Shown: positions 55,498 to 64,000 of the stretch, piece after piece
Position numbering within the stretch: position 1 is the first letter of the stretch
Layout of the letters: the number at the start of each line of letters is the position of its first letter
Assembly (NCBI RefSeq): GCF_042660285.1
Contig: NZ_JBHSTP010000003.1
Span: 62,001-126,000 of the forward strand
Length of the DNA stretch: 64,000 nt
Direction: 5' to 3'
From: Luethyella okanaganae
GTDB lineage: Bacteria > Actinomycetota > Actinomycetes > Actinomycetales > Microbacteriaceae
Notes under the pieces: generated by a model
Databases searched by the model: none
What the model was told of the DNA's origin: nothing
Seen by the model: the letters and a program-made list of their open reading frames with translations, nothing else
Program-made: the position numbers and the translations under genes

Positions 55498-56067
55498 GTG
55501 ATCGCCGAATCCGTATCCGCCCCTCACGGGCAGAGCTGTTACCAGGTACGTTTCGATTGGGGTGCCGTGGGGGCGGCGAGGATCGCCGACGGGGCGGACG
55601 TCATCGTCTGGGTCGACGTGTTGCAGGATCGCGAAGACTCTCGGATGCCCGCCTCGACGATGCCGGACGGGCCGGCCGTGATCGGCGGCGGCCTCACCAC
55701 GGCCTCTGCTGCGGCCCGATTCGTGCTCGACGCCCAGGTGCGGCTCGGGCGCAGGGCGACGGTCGCGATCGTCGCCGCGGGCGGGAATGAGGCGGGTGGC
55801 GGCATCCGCTTCGCCGTCGAGGACCTGCTCGGCGCAGGCGCGGTCGTCGACGCGCTCGCCCGTCTCGGGCTCGACCATTCCTCGCCGGAAGCCGCGGCCG
55901 CCTGTGCGGCGTTCACGGGATTGCGCGGAGCGGTGGGCCACCTCGTCACCGCCTGCGGCTCTGCGCGGGAGCTCGCCGTGAGCGGCGGGAATCAGGAGGC
56001 GACGCGGTCGGCCGGTCTCGTGGACGCGCTCGACGTCGTGACCCTGCTCCAGGTAGCGCAGCGCTGA
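55498..56067 (+). CDS. 2-phosphosulfolactate phosphatase family (ComB-like) protein
   Basis: A 189-residue ComB-like protein. It contains CYQVRFDWGAVGAARIADGA with the following DVIVWVDVLQ, and glycine-rich VAIVAAGGNEAGGGIRFAVEDLLGAG, which match the family. In methanogens ComB dephosphorylates phosphosulfolactate in coenzyme M synthesis. Actinobacteria do not make coenzyme M, so this homologue probably acts on another phosphate ester. The GTG at 55498 is preferred; an ATG at 55441 would overlap the previous gene. Confidence 0.85.
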   Translation: MIAESVSAPHGQSCYQVRFDWGAVGAARIADGADVIVWVDVLQDREDSRMPASTMPDGPAVIGGGLTTASAAARFVLDAQVRLGRRATVAIVAAGGNEAGGGIRFAVEDLLGAGAVVDALARLGLDHSSPEAAAACAAFTGLRGAVGHLVTACGSARELAVSGGNQEATRSAGLVDALDVVTLLQVAQR

Positions 56068-56143
56068 GCCGTCAAGGCGGCAACCGCGCTGCTCGGGAAT
56101 CAGAACCGGTCGCGTTGCGTTGCCTCTGCTCGGAGGTAACACC

Positions 56144-56446
56144 ATGAAAGCGGTTCTGAACGATGTCGTCATAGCCGAGGCGCCCGAGAGCGAGCTCATC
56201 AAGATCGAGGGGAACTGGTATTTTCCCCCGGCGAGCGTGAAAGCCGAGTATCTGTCGGCGAGCGACACGCCGTACACCTGCCCGTGGAAGGGCGACTGCC
56301 AGTACTTCGATGTCAGCGACGGCGGTGCCGCACTGCAGGATCGCGCCTGGTCGTATCCCGAGATCCACGCTTCGGCGATCGATCGGGTCGGCCGGGATTT
56401 CAGCAACTACGTCGCGTTCTGGAAAGAAGTGCAGATCCTTCCTTAG
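56144..56446 (+). CDS. DUF427 family protein
   Basis: A 100-residue protein with the DUF427 pattern: MKAVLNDVVIAEAPESELIK, IEGNWYFPPASVKAEYL, TPYTCPWKGDCQYFDVSDGG and AWSYPEIHASAIDRVGRDFS. The cysteine pair and Trp/Tyr residues in the middle are strongly conserved. The function of the family is not known. The ATG at 56144 follows GGAGGT. The gene is followed by the leader of the peptide-transport operon. Confidence 0.9.
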   Translation: MKAVLNDVVIAEAPESELIKIEGNWYFPPASVKAEYLSASDTPYTCPWKGDCQYFDVSDGGAALQDRAWSYPEIHASAIDRVGRDFSNYVAFWKEVQILP

Positions 56447-56552
56447 CCGGGTTCTTCCGTCGTCCGCTCCTTCCCTGCTCCCTCTCCCTCTCGTGTCTGT
56501 CGCGTGCTCACCTCTCGTGAGCCGGTAATAGTCGCCCGATGGAGCCGGCGAA

Positions 56553-56598
56553 GACGGCCTCTCGTGCCGGCTCGAGGCCGGCACCGCCGACGGCCGTC
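56553..56598. terminator. nested hairpin between DUF427 and the peptide operon
   Basis: An outer stem GACGGCC (56553-56559) pairs with GGCCGTC (56592-56598). An inner stem GTGCCGGC (56564-56571) pairs with GCCGGCAC (56577-56584). No T-run follows. It may terminate DUF427 transcription or shape the leader of the downstream operon. Confidence 0.5.
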
Positions 56599-56662
56599 AG
56601 GGCGCGACGGAGCCGAACGTGTTAACAGCTTGTTTCCACGTGCACACGATCGGGCCGAATGG

Positions 56663-56693
56663 TTGACAATGGCGATCATCTTGTGAGTAATAT
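56663..56693 (+). promoter_or_regulatory. sigma-70-type promoter of the peptide-transport operon
   Basis: TTGACA (56663-56668) and TAATAT (56688-56693) are near-consensus -35 and -10 boxes, separated by 19 bp, which is longer than the ideal 17. They lie about 57 bp before the substrate-binding-protein start in an AT-rich patch. The rest of 56447-56749 is a low-complexity CT-rich stretch and a hairpin. Confidence 0.65.
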
Positions 56694-56749
56694 GTCACCC
56701 ACTACTTGGCTTTCCTGGCCTGGGCACGCTTACAACCCATGGGGGTTCG

Positions 56750-58513
56750 ATGCAACTCACTCGCTCCACGCCGGTCGCACTCGGCATCTTGACATTCGCT
56801 GTGGCTCTGGCCACGACATCCTGCAGCACGGCAGGAGCCCCTGCCGAGGGCGGCACCACGAAGGGGGGCACGCTCAATATCCTCGGCACGGCGGACATCG
56901 ACCATCTCGACCCCACCTCCGCCGCCCTCGTCTCCAGCAACAACCTCCTGCGCGCCGTCTCGCGGCAGCTCATCAGCTACGAGGCGTCGACGGATGAGAG
57001 CACCAGGATCGTCGCACGGGGCGACCTGGCGACCGAGGTTCCCGAGCCGGGCGATGGCGGGCTGAGCTACGCCTTCACGATTCGCGACGGCGCGAACTTC
57101 GATGCGCCGGACGGTCCTCGGCAGATCACCTCCCAAGATATCGAGCGCGGCGTCAAGAAGATGTGCAACCCCGCACTCGGATCCTCATCACTCAGCTACT
57201 TCCAGAACCTGGTCGAGGGGATGGCCGACTTCTGCGCGGGATTCGTCCACGTCGATCCCACCGCACCCGCGATGAAGGACTACATCGAAGGCCACGACAT
57301 CACGGGAATCGACACGAGCGACCCGAAAACGGTCGTCTTCACCCTCACGGAGCCGGCAGGAGACTTCATCTACATGTTGTCGCTCACCGCCGCGAGTCCG
57401 GCCGCGATCGAGTCTCTGGACTACGAACCGGATTCTCCGGAGTTCCGCGAGAACTACATTTCCAGCGGGCCATACACGGTCAGCGAGCACGTGCCGGACA
57501 AGTCGATGACCCTCGTCCGTAACAAGGCCTGGAATGCCGGATCCGACCCGCTGCGCGCTGCGAACGTCGACGAGATCCAGCTCACCTTCGGCTTGCAGGC
57601 GGATGCCGTCATGCAGCAGCTGCGGTCGGGCGACGGCGACATGACCTATGACATCACCATCCCCCCCGCAACGTTGCAGCAGCTCACGGCGGCTGGCGAC
57701 GAGAACCTGTTCACCCTGACGAGTGGTCAGGTGAACCCGTTCCTGTGGATCAACACCAAGACGAGCAACAACGGTGGCGCGCTTCAGAACCTCAAGGTCC
57801 GACAGGCGATTCAGTATGCGGTCGACAAGGCGGCCGTCGTGCAGCAGCTCGGCGGTCCCGACATCGCTGCGGTGCAGAGCGGCATCTTCGGCCCCGGTGT
57901 GCTCGGCTTTCACGAGTTCGATCCGTACCCGACCCCGGACTCCAAGGGCGACCCCGAGAAGGCCAAGGCCCTGCTCGCCGAAGCGGGCTACCCTGACGGG
58001 CTTTCGATCAAGATGCCGTACCGCACCCAGAACGCCGAGCCCGCAATCGCCCAGACGATCCAGGCCAGCCTCGAGAAGGCGGGATTCACGATCGAACTCG
58101 TGCCTGTGGCGCCGGCGGACTACTACTCGAAATTTATGACGAACCCGGAGAACACGGCGGGCGGCCTCTGGGATGTCGCACCGGTCGGCTGGACTCCCGA
58201 CTGGGCCGGTGGTTCGGCGCGCAGCGTGTTCCAGCCGCAGTTCACCTTCGACGGAACCCCGCAGACCTACAACTACGTCGACTACAACAACGACGAAGCC
58301 AACGCCCTCGCAGCCAAGGCGATCCAGGCCACAGACCCGAAAGAGGTGGCCGACTACTGGAGCCAGGTCGACGAGCTGGTCATGAAGGACGCCGTGGTGG
58401 TTCCGCTGGCTGCGCCGAAGGTCGTTCTCTACCACAGCAGCGCGGTCAAGAACTTCCAGCCGTTTGCCTTGGGCGTCCAGGGCGATTGGACGAACGTGTC
58501 CATCTCGCGCTAG
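56750..58513 (+). CDS. ABC transporter solute-binding lipoprotein (peptide/nickel family)
   Basis: A 587-residue extracellular solute-binding protein, family 5 (SBP_bac_5). The signal MQLTRSTPVALGILTFAVAL leads to a lipobox ending in Cys (TTSCS), so the protein should be tethered to the membrane outside. The fold is recognisable from TSQDIERGVKKMCN, YISSGPYTVSEHVPDKSMTL, RQAIQYAVDKAAVVQQLGGP and AKALLAEAGYPDGLSIKMPY. Members bind oligopeptides, dipeptides or sometimes nickel. The two peptidase genes in the operon favour peptides, possibly proline-containing ones. Confidence 0.95.
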   Translation: MQLTRSTPVALGILTFAVALATTSCSTAGAPAEGGTTKGGTLNILGTADIDHLDPTSAALVSSNNLLRAVSRQLISYEASTDESTRIVARGDLATEVPEPGDGGLSYAFTIRDGANFDAPDGPRQITSQDIERGVKKMCNPALGSSSLSYFQNLVEGMADFCAGFVHVDPTAPAMKDYIEGHDITGIDTSDPKTVVFTLTEPAGDFIYMLSLTAASPAAIESLDYEPDSPEFRENYISSGPYTVSEHVPDKSMTLVRNKAWNAGSDPLRAANVDEIQLTFGLQADAVMQQLRSGDGDMTYDITIPPATLQQLTAAGDENLFTLTSGQVNPFLWINTKTSNNGGALQNLKVRQAIQYAVDKAAVVQQLGGPDIAAVQSGIFGPGVLGFHEFDPYPTPDSKGDPEKAKALLAEAGYPDGLSIKMPYRTQNAEPAIAQTIQASLEKAGFTIELVPVAPADYYSKFMTNPENTAGGLWDVAPVGWTPDWAGGSARSVFQPQFTFDGTPQTYNYVDYNNDEANALAAKAIQATDPKEVADYWSQVDELVMKDAVVVPLAAPKVVLYHSSAVKNFQPFALGVQGDWTNVSISR

Positions 58514-58589
58514 TCACCGGTCGGGGCGATGCGCCGCGCTATGCCGTGCATCGCCCTGCCCAGCACGTTCGTCGGAGAGGACCGGAATT

Positions 58590-60481
<1,892 letters not shown>

Positions 60482-60485
<4 letters not shown>

Positions 60486-61465
60486 CCGTTCCACTGCTCG
60501 ACCCGCCGATCGACGACGAGACAAGCGAATCCCGCGTCGCGCAACGTGGCTCCCTGTCGCTGACACTCCGTCGGCTTCGCCGTGATCCGGCAGCCGTCGG
60601 CGCATTCTGCTTCATCGTGCTCCTGGGGCTGTTCGCGTTGTGCGCTCCGCTCGTCGAGGCATGGACGGGACATCCTCCCAACGAGCAGTATCGCGAGATC
60701 GGGCTGACTCCCAACGGGTTGCCGGTTGCGCCGGGGGCCGAGTTCCTCTTCGGCACCGATCACCTCGGGCGCGACGTTCTCGTGCGCCTCGCCTACGGCG
60801 CGCGCGTGTCGCTCATGGTCGGCGTGCTCGCGTCGCTCGCCGCGTCGTTCATCGGTGTGGTGATCGGGCTCGTCGCCGGATTCTTCGGAGGATGGGTCGA
60901 CACCGTCATCAGCAGGGTGACGGACCTCGTGATGAGCGTGCCGTTCCTGCTGTGCGCGCTCGCGCTCGTCTCCGTCTTCGGTCCGAGTCTGTCGCTGAGC
61001 GTGGGCGTCATCGTCTTCTTCAGCTGGACGAACATCGCTCGTGTCGTGCGCGGCCAGGTGCTCTCGCTGCGTCAACGTGAGTTCGTCGAAGCGGCCCGCT
61101 CGCTCGGCTCGAGCCGGTTGTCGATGATGTTCATCGATATCCTGCCCAATCTGAGCGTGCCGATCATCATCTACACCACGATGATGATCCCCAGCGCGAT
61201 CGTCTTCGAGGCCACTCTGTCCTTCCTCGGTCTCGGCATCGTTCCCCCGGCGGCGAGCTGGGGCGGGATGCTCGCCGACGCGGCCACGAGCTCGATCTAC
61301 CTCATCGCGTGGTGGCTCGTGCTCGTTCCCGGGACGGCGCTGTTGTTGGCGACGCTGTCGTTCAACATTCTGGGTGACGGATTGCGCGACGCGCTCGATC
61401 CCCGAGCGCGCCGGAGCGCGCCCCGCTCGTTCTCGTGGACCGGACGATCGAGGAGGAACGCATGA
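60482..61465 (+). CDS. ABC transporter permease (DppC type)
   Basis: A 327-residue inner-membrane permease with five to six helices. It contains FGTDHLGRDVLVRLAYGARV near residue 90, typical of DppC, and the EAA-loop REFVEAARSLGSSRLSMMFI. C-terminal helices read ATLSFLGLGIVPPAASWGGM. It starts at GTG 60482, overlapping the ATPase stop. It should pair with the next permease to form the channel. The order permease C before permease B is the reverse of the common dppBC order. Confidence 0.94.
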
Positions 61466-62421
61466 TCCGCTTCATCGCCTCCAGACTCGGATTCGCGCTA
61501 CTGGTGCTGTTCTCCCTGAGCGTATTCGTGTTCGTTCTGTTCTACGTGGCGCCGGGAGACCCTGCTCGTCTGATCGCCGGAGACAAGGCTCCTGAGTCGA
61601 TGCTGGTCCAGATCCGCTCGAACCTGGGCCTTGACCTGCCGATCCACCAGCAGTACCTCACCTTCCTCGGCCAAGCGCTTCAGGGCGACCTCGGCTTCTC
61701 CTATCGCAACCAGCAACCGGTCGCCCCGCTGATCGTGAACCGGATCCCGGCGACGCTGTCGCTCGTCGTCGGCGGAGTCGTCGTGTGGCTGGCGATCGGC
61801 ATACCGATCGGCATCGCCTCGGCCAAGAGACCGGGAGGCCTGAGGGACCGGATCGGACAGGGCTTCACGCTGATCGGGCTCAGCTTCCCGACCTTCGTTC
61901 TCGGAATGGTGCTGCTGTACACCCTGTACTTCCTGCCGAAACAGGCGGGTTTCACCTTGCTTCCCGCTGGGGGGTATGTGGATCTGTGGCCGAATCCGCT
62001 GAACTGGGCCTGGCACATGCTCCTGCCCTGGTTCACGCTCGCGCTCGTGACGGCGGCGGTGTATGCGCGGCTGACGCGGGGCCAGATGCTCGAGGTCATG
62101 GGAGAGGACTACATCCGCACCGCTCGTGCGAAGGGGCTCACGGAATTCCGTGTCGTCTACAAGCACGGTATGCGCAGCACGCTCACACCCCTCGTGACAC
62201 AGCTCGGCGCCGACATCGCCTTTCTGATGGGTGGAGCCATCGTCATCGAACAGGTTTTCGGACTGCAGGGAGTGGGTGCGCTCGCCGTGCAATCCGTCGC
62301 CAGCCAGGATCGACCGATCATCATCGGCGTGGTGTTGCTCGGCGGGCTGTTCATCGTCGTGGCCAACATCGTGGTCGACGTGCTCTACGTCGTGCTCGAT
62401 CCTCGGGTACGTGTCCGGTGA
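61462..62421 (+). CDS. ABC transporter permease (DppB type)
   Basis: A 319-residue permease with MIRFIASRLGFALLVLFSLS at the start, the APGDPARLIAGDKAPESMLV segment, and LGLDLPIHQQYLTFLGQALQ followed by GDLGFSYRNQQPV, typical of DppB. The EAA loop is DYIRTARAKGLTEFRVVYKH. Six membrane helices are visible. The ATG at 61462 overlaps the DppC stop by four bases. It completes the transporter. The peptidase gene begins 46 bp downstream. Confidence 0.94.
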   Translation: MIRFIASRLGFALLVLFSLSVFVFVLFYVAPGDPARLIAGDKAPESMLVQIRSNLGLDLPIHQQYLTFLGQALQGDLGFSYRNQQPVAPLIVNRIPATLSLVVGGVVVWLAIGIPIGIASAKRPGGLRDRIGQGFTLIGLSFPTFVLGMVLLYTLYFLPKQAGFTLLPAGGYVDLWPNPLNWAWHMLLPWFTLALVTAAVYARLTRGQMLEVMGEDYIRTARAKGLTEFRVVYKHGMRSTLTPLVTQLGADIAFLMGGAIVIEQVFGLQGVGALAVQSVASQDRPIIIGVVLLGGLFIVVANIVVDVLYVVLDPRVRVR

Positions 62422-62467
62422 GGGGACTGCCGCTCCTCGCCATCGTTCCCGCGTTCGAGGGGCAACG

Positions 62468-63775
62468 ATGATCCAGGCCGAGTATACGATTCCTGGCATG
62501 CACGTGACCGACCACCTCGTCGACGTGCCGCTCGACTGGTTCGACGATCGCGATCAGGCGCGGATATCGGTCTTCGCCCGCGAACTCGTGGATCCATCGC
62601 GGCGTCGCGACGAACTTCCCCACCTTCTCTATCTGCAGGGCGGCCCAGGTGGAAAGGGCCCGCGTCCGACAGGCCAGGGCGGCTGGATCGGAGAGGCGCT
62701 CAGGACGCATCGGGTCGTGCTGCTCGACCAGCGGGGCACGGGGCGGAGCTCGCCCGTCGACGGTCGGGTCCTCGAGGCGGTCGGCGCCGCCCCGGCGCAA
62801 GCCGACTATCTCTCGCACTTCCGCGCGGACTCGATCGTGGCAGACGCAGAGCACCTGCGCCGCGCCGTCTTCGGCGGGGAGCGCTGGTCGACTCTCGGCC
62901 AGAGCTATGGCGGCTTCATCACGCTCACCTACCTCTCGCGGGCTCCAGAGGGTCTCGCCACGTGCTATGTGGCTGGCGGCCTTGCGAGTCTGCGTCCCGA
63001 CGCGGCCGAGGTGTATCGGCGCACCTATCCGCGAACGGAATGCAAGAACCGGGAGTTCTACCGGCGGTATCCGCATCACACCGACACCGTCGCCCGCATC
63101 GCCGACCGTCTCGCCCTCGGCGACGTGCGGCTACCGGACGGAGACGTGCTCACGGTCCGTCGTTTCCAGAGCCTCGGCGTCGACTTCGGGATGAAGCCCG
63201 GTTTCGAGCGCCTGCACTGGCTCGTCGATGAGGCGTTTCCGGGTGCGGTGGATGGGGAGCTCAGCGAGACGTTCCTCGCCCAGGTGGGCGCCCGGAGCTC
63301 CTACGCGGACAACCCGCTGTTCGCGGCGATGCAGGAGAGCATCTACGGCTCGACGGGCGCGACGGCGTGGGCGGCCGAGACCGAGCGAGCCCGGCATCCG
63401 CAGTTCGCTGAGACGGCGAGGCCGTTGTTGTTCACGGGCGAGATGATGTACCCGTGGATGTTCGAGGAGATCCGGGCGCTGCGCCCGTTCCGTGATGCCG
63501 TGAGCCTGCTCGCCGCGCGCGAGGAATGGCGCGCCCTCTATGATCTCGAGGTGCTCGCGGCCAACGAAGTCCCGCTCGCGGCGGTGGTCTATCACGACGA
63601 CATGTACGTCGACGCTCAGCTACAGCTCGAGACCGCAGACTGGGTGGGGAACACGCGAGCGTGGGTGACCAACGAATATGAGCACGACGGCATCAACGCC
63701 GGTGCGGTCTTCCCGAGGCTCGTTCAACTTGTCGCCGAGACCGGCGGACCGATTACGGAGGAAGACAAGCGATGA
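62468..63775 (+). CDS. alpha/beta hydrolase, prolyl aminopeptidase (S33) type
   Basis: A 435-residue serine peptidase-like hydrolase. It has LPHLLYLQGGPGGKGPRPTG (the HGGPG-type oxyanion block), VVLLDQRGTGRSSPVD, and the nucleophile elbow TLGQSYGGFITLTYLS near residue 143. The C-terminal residues Asp in VVYHDDMYVD and His in NEYEHDGINAG fit the catalytic triad. Such enzymes remove N-terminal proline from peptides. It lies in the peptide-uptake operon directly before aminopeptidase P, a combination suited to proline-rich peptides. Confidence 0.92.
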   Translation: MIQAEYTIPGMHVTDHLVDVPLDWFDDRDQARISVFARELVDPSRRRDELPHLLYLQGGPGGKGPRPTGQGGWIGEALRTHRVVLLDQRGTGRSSPVDGRVLEAVGAAPAQADYLSHFRADSIVADAEHLRRAVFGGERWSTLGQSYGGFITLTYLSRAPEGLATCYVAGGLASLRPDAAEVYRRTYPRTECKNREFYRRYPHHTDTVARIADRLALGDVRLPDGDVLTVRRFQSLGVDFGMKPGFERLHWLVDEAFPGAVDGELSETFLAQVGARSSYADNPLFAAMQESIYGSTGATAWAAETERARHPQFAETARPLLFTGEMMYPWMFEEIRALRPFRDAVSLLAAREEWRALYDLEVLAANEVPLAAVVYHDDMYVDAQLQLETADWVGNTRAWVTNEYEHDGINAGAVFPRLVQLVAETGGPITEEDKR

Positions 63776-64000
63776 ACGATTCGCAGACCGGTGTCGTGCA
63801 CGACCATGGCTCCACCGCAGCGGCGATGCCGCGCTCCGCGCAGCCCGACCCGCGTCTGCCCCGCCTCGTCGGTGTGCCGGCGTTCCTCGAGCACATGGCG
63901 ACAGGATGGGGAACACCGGATCGAACCCCGCCGGTCGAGCCAGGAGCCGCCGCGGCGGCGGCCGGTCACCGCGCACGGCTCAGCGCCGTGTTTCCGGGTC
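63772..64000 (+). CDS. aminopeptidase P family protein, N-terminal part (cut by window end)
   Basis: The ATG at 63772 overlaps the previous stop (ATGA) and opens 76 codons to the window edge. After a variable N-terminus, LPRLVGVPAFLEHMATGWG and AAAAGHRARLSAVFPG resemble the start of the creatinase-like N-terminal domain of Xaa-Pro aminopeptidases. The metal-binding catalytic domain lies outside the window. If correct, the operon couples peptide import with removal of residues before proline. Confidence 0.7.
   Translation, partial: MNDSQTGVVHDHGSTAAAMPRSAQPDPRLPRLVGVPAFLEHMATGWGTPDRTPPVEPGAAAAAAGHRARLSAVFPG

Noticed and set aside
57188..58435. A 415-codon minus-strand open frame over the substrate-binding protein
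   Set aside because: Opposite a clear lipoprotein gene with a signal peptide and family motifs; no independent evidence for the reverse frame.

Overview
The window is high-GC DNA from an actinobacterium, most likely a member of the Microbacteriaceae. The reasons are the strongly GC-biased third codon positions, the conserved actinobacterial run tilS-hpt-ftsH-folE-folP-folB-folK-DUF3180-PH-PH-DUF2520-panC-lysS, a duplicated-Clp_N ClpC of the mycobacterial ClpC1 type, and actinobacterial families such as DUF5997, DUF6157 and DUF4916. The genus cannot be fixed from sequence alone.

Layout. 0-14.5 kb is a dense housekeeping block: inorganic pyrophosphatase divergent from tilS, hpt, ftsH, the complete folE/P/B/K folate set, a membrane cluster (DUF3180 plus two bacterial PH-domain proteins), a DUF2520 Rossmann protein, panC, lysS and a cardiolipin synthase. 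Many junctions are 4-8 bp start/stop overlaps, so the block is probably transcribed and translated as coupled units. 14.5-28.5 kb is mixed: a large lipoprotein, a stand-alone LigD-type polymerase, a DUF2975/XRE pair with its own inverted-repeat operator, pirin, clpC, a GNAT, small membrane proteins, radA and an SGNH hydrolase. At 28.87 kb lies tRNA-Ser(CGA), followed by a disturbed 2 kb (orphan membrane protein, gene fragments, a truncated Fic gene, a possible insertion-sequence end).

31-37 kb is thiamine biosynthesis: thiO-thiS-thiG-thiF on the minus strand and thiE, thiC on the plus strand. Two separate TPP riboswitches control thiO-S-G-F and thiC. 37-40.5 kb holds fdhD and a FdhF/YdeP-type molybdopterin oxidoreductase. 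This pair is bracketed by thiC and a diverged fragment of a second thiC 3' end, which suggests it arrived as a block by recombination. Next come a sugar/inositol-type MFS porter, a glutamine-amidotransferase-like gene divergent from a MarR regulator, and a divergent pair of a LysR effector-binding domain without HTH and a DUF5997 protein. 45.6-56.5 kb carries small enzymes and conserved unknowns, a broken dienelactone hydrolase, a DEAD-box helicase, OsmC, DUF1684, EVE, SRPBCC, a coiled-coil membrane protein, a ComB-type phosphatase and DUF427. 56.7-64 kb is a peptide-scavenging operon: a solute-binding lipoprotein, a fused double ATPase, two permeases, a prolyl-aminopeptidase-like hydrolase and the start of an aminopeptidase P.

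Cross-cutting observations. Short tandem repeats (9-19 bp units) recur in gaps and at gene 3' ends. A perfect 30-bp-arm hairpin follows lysS. No CRISPR array, rRNA, intact prophage or intact transposase gene was seen. The clearest candidates for undescribed biology are the split-LysR-like pair (44.5-45.6 kb), the recombination footprint around fdhD-fdhF, and the giant hairpin.
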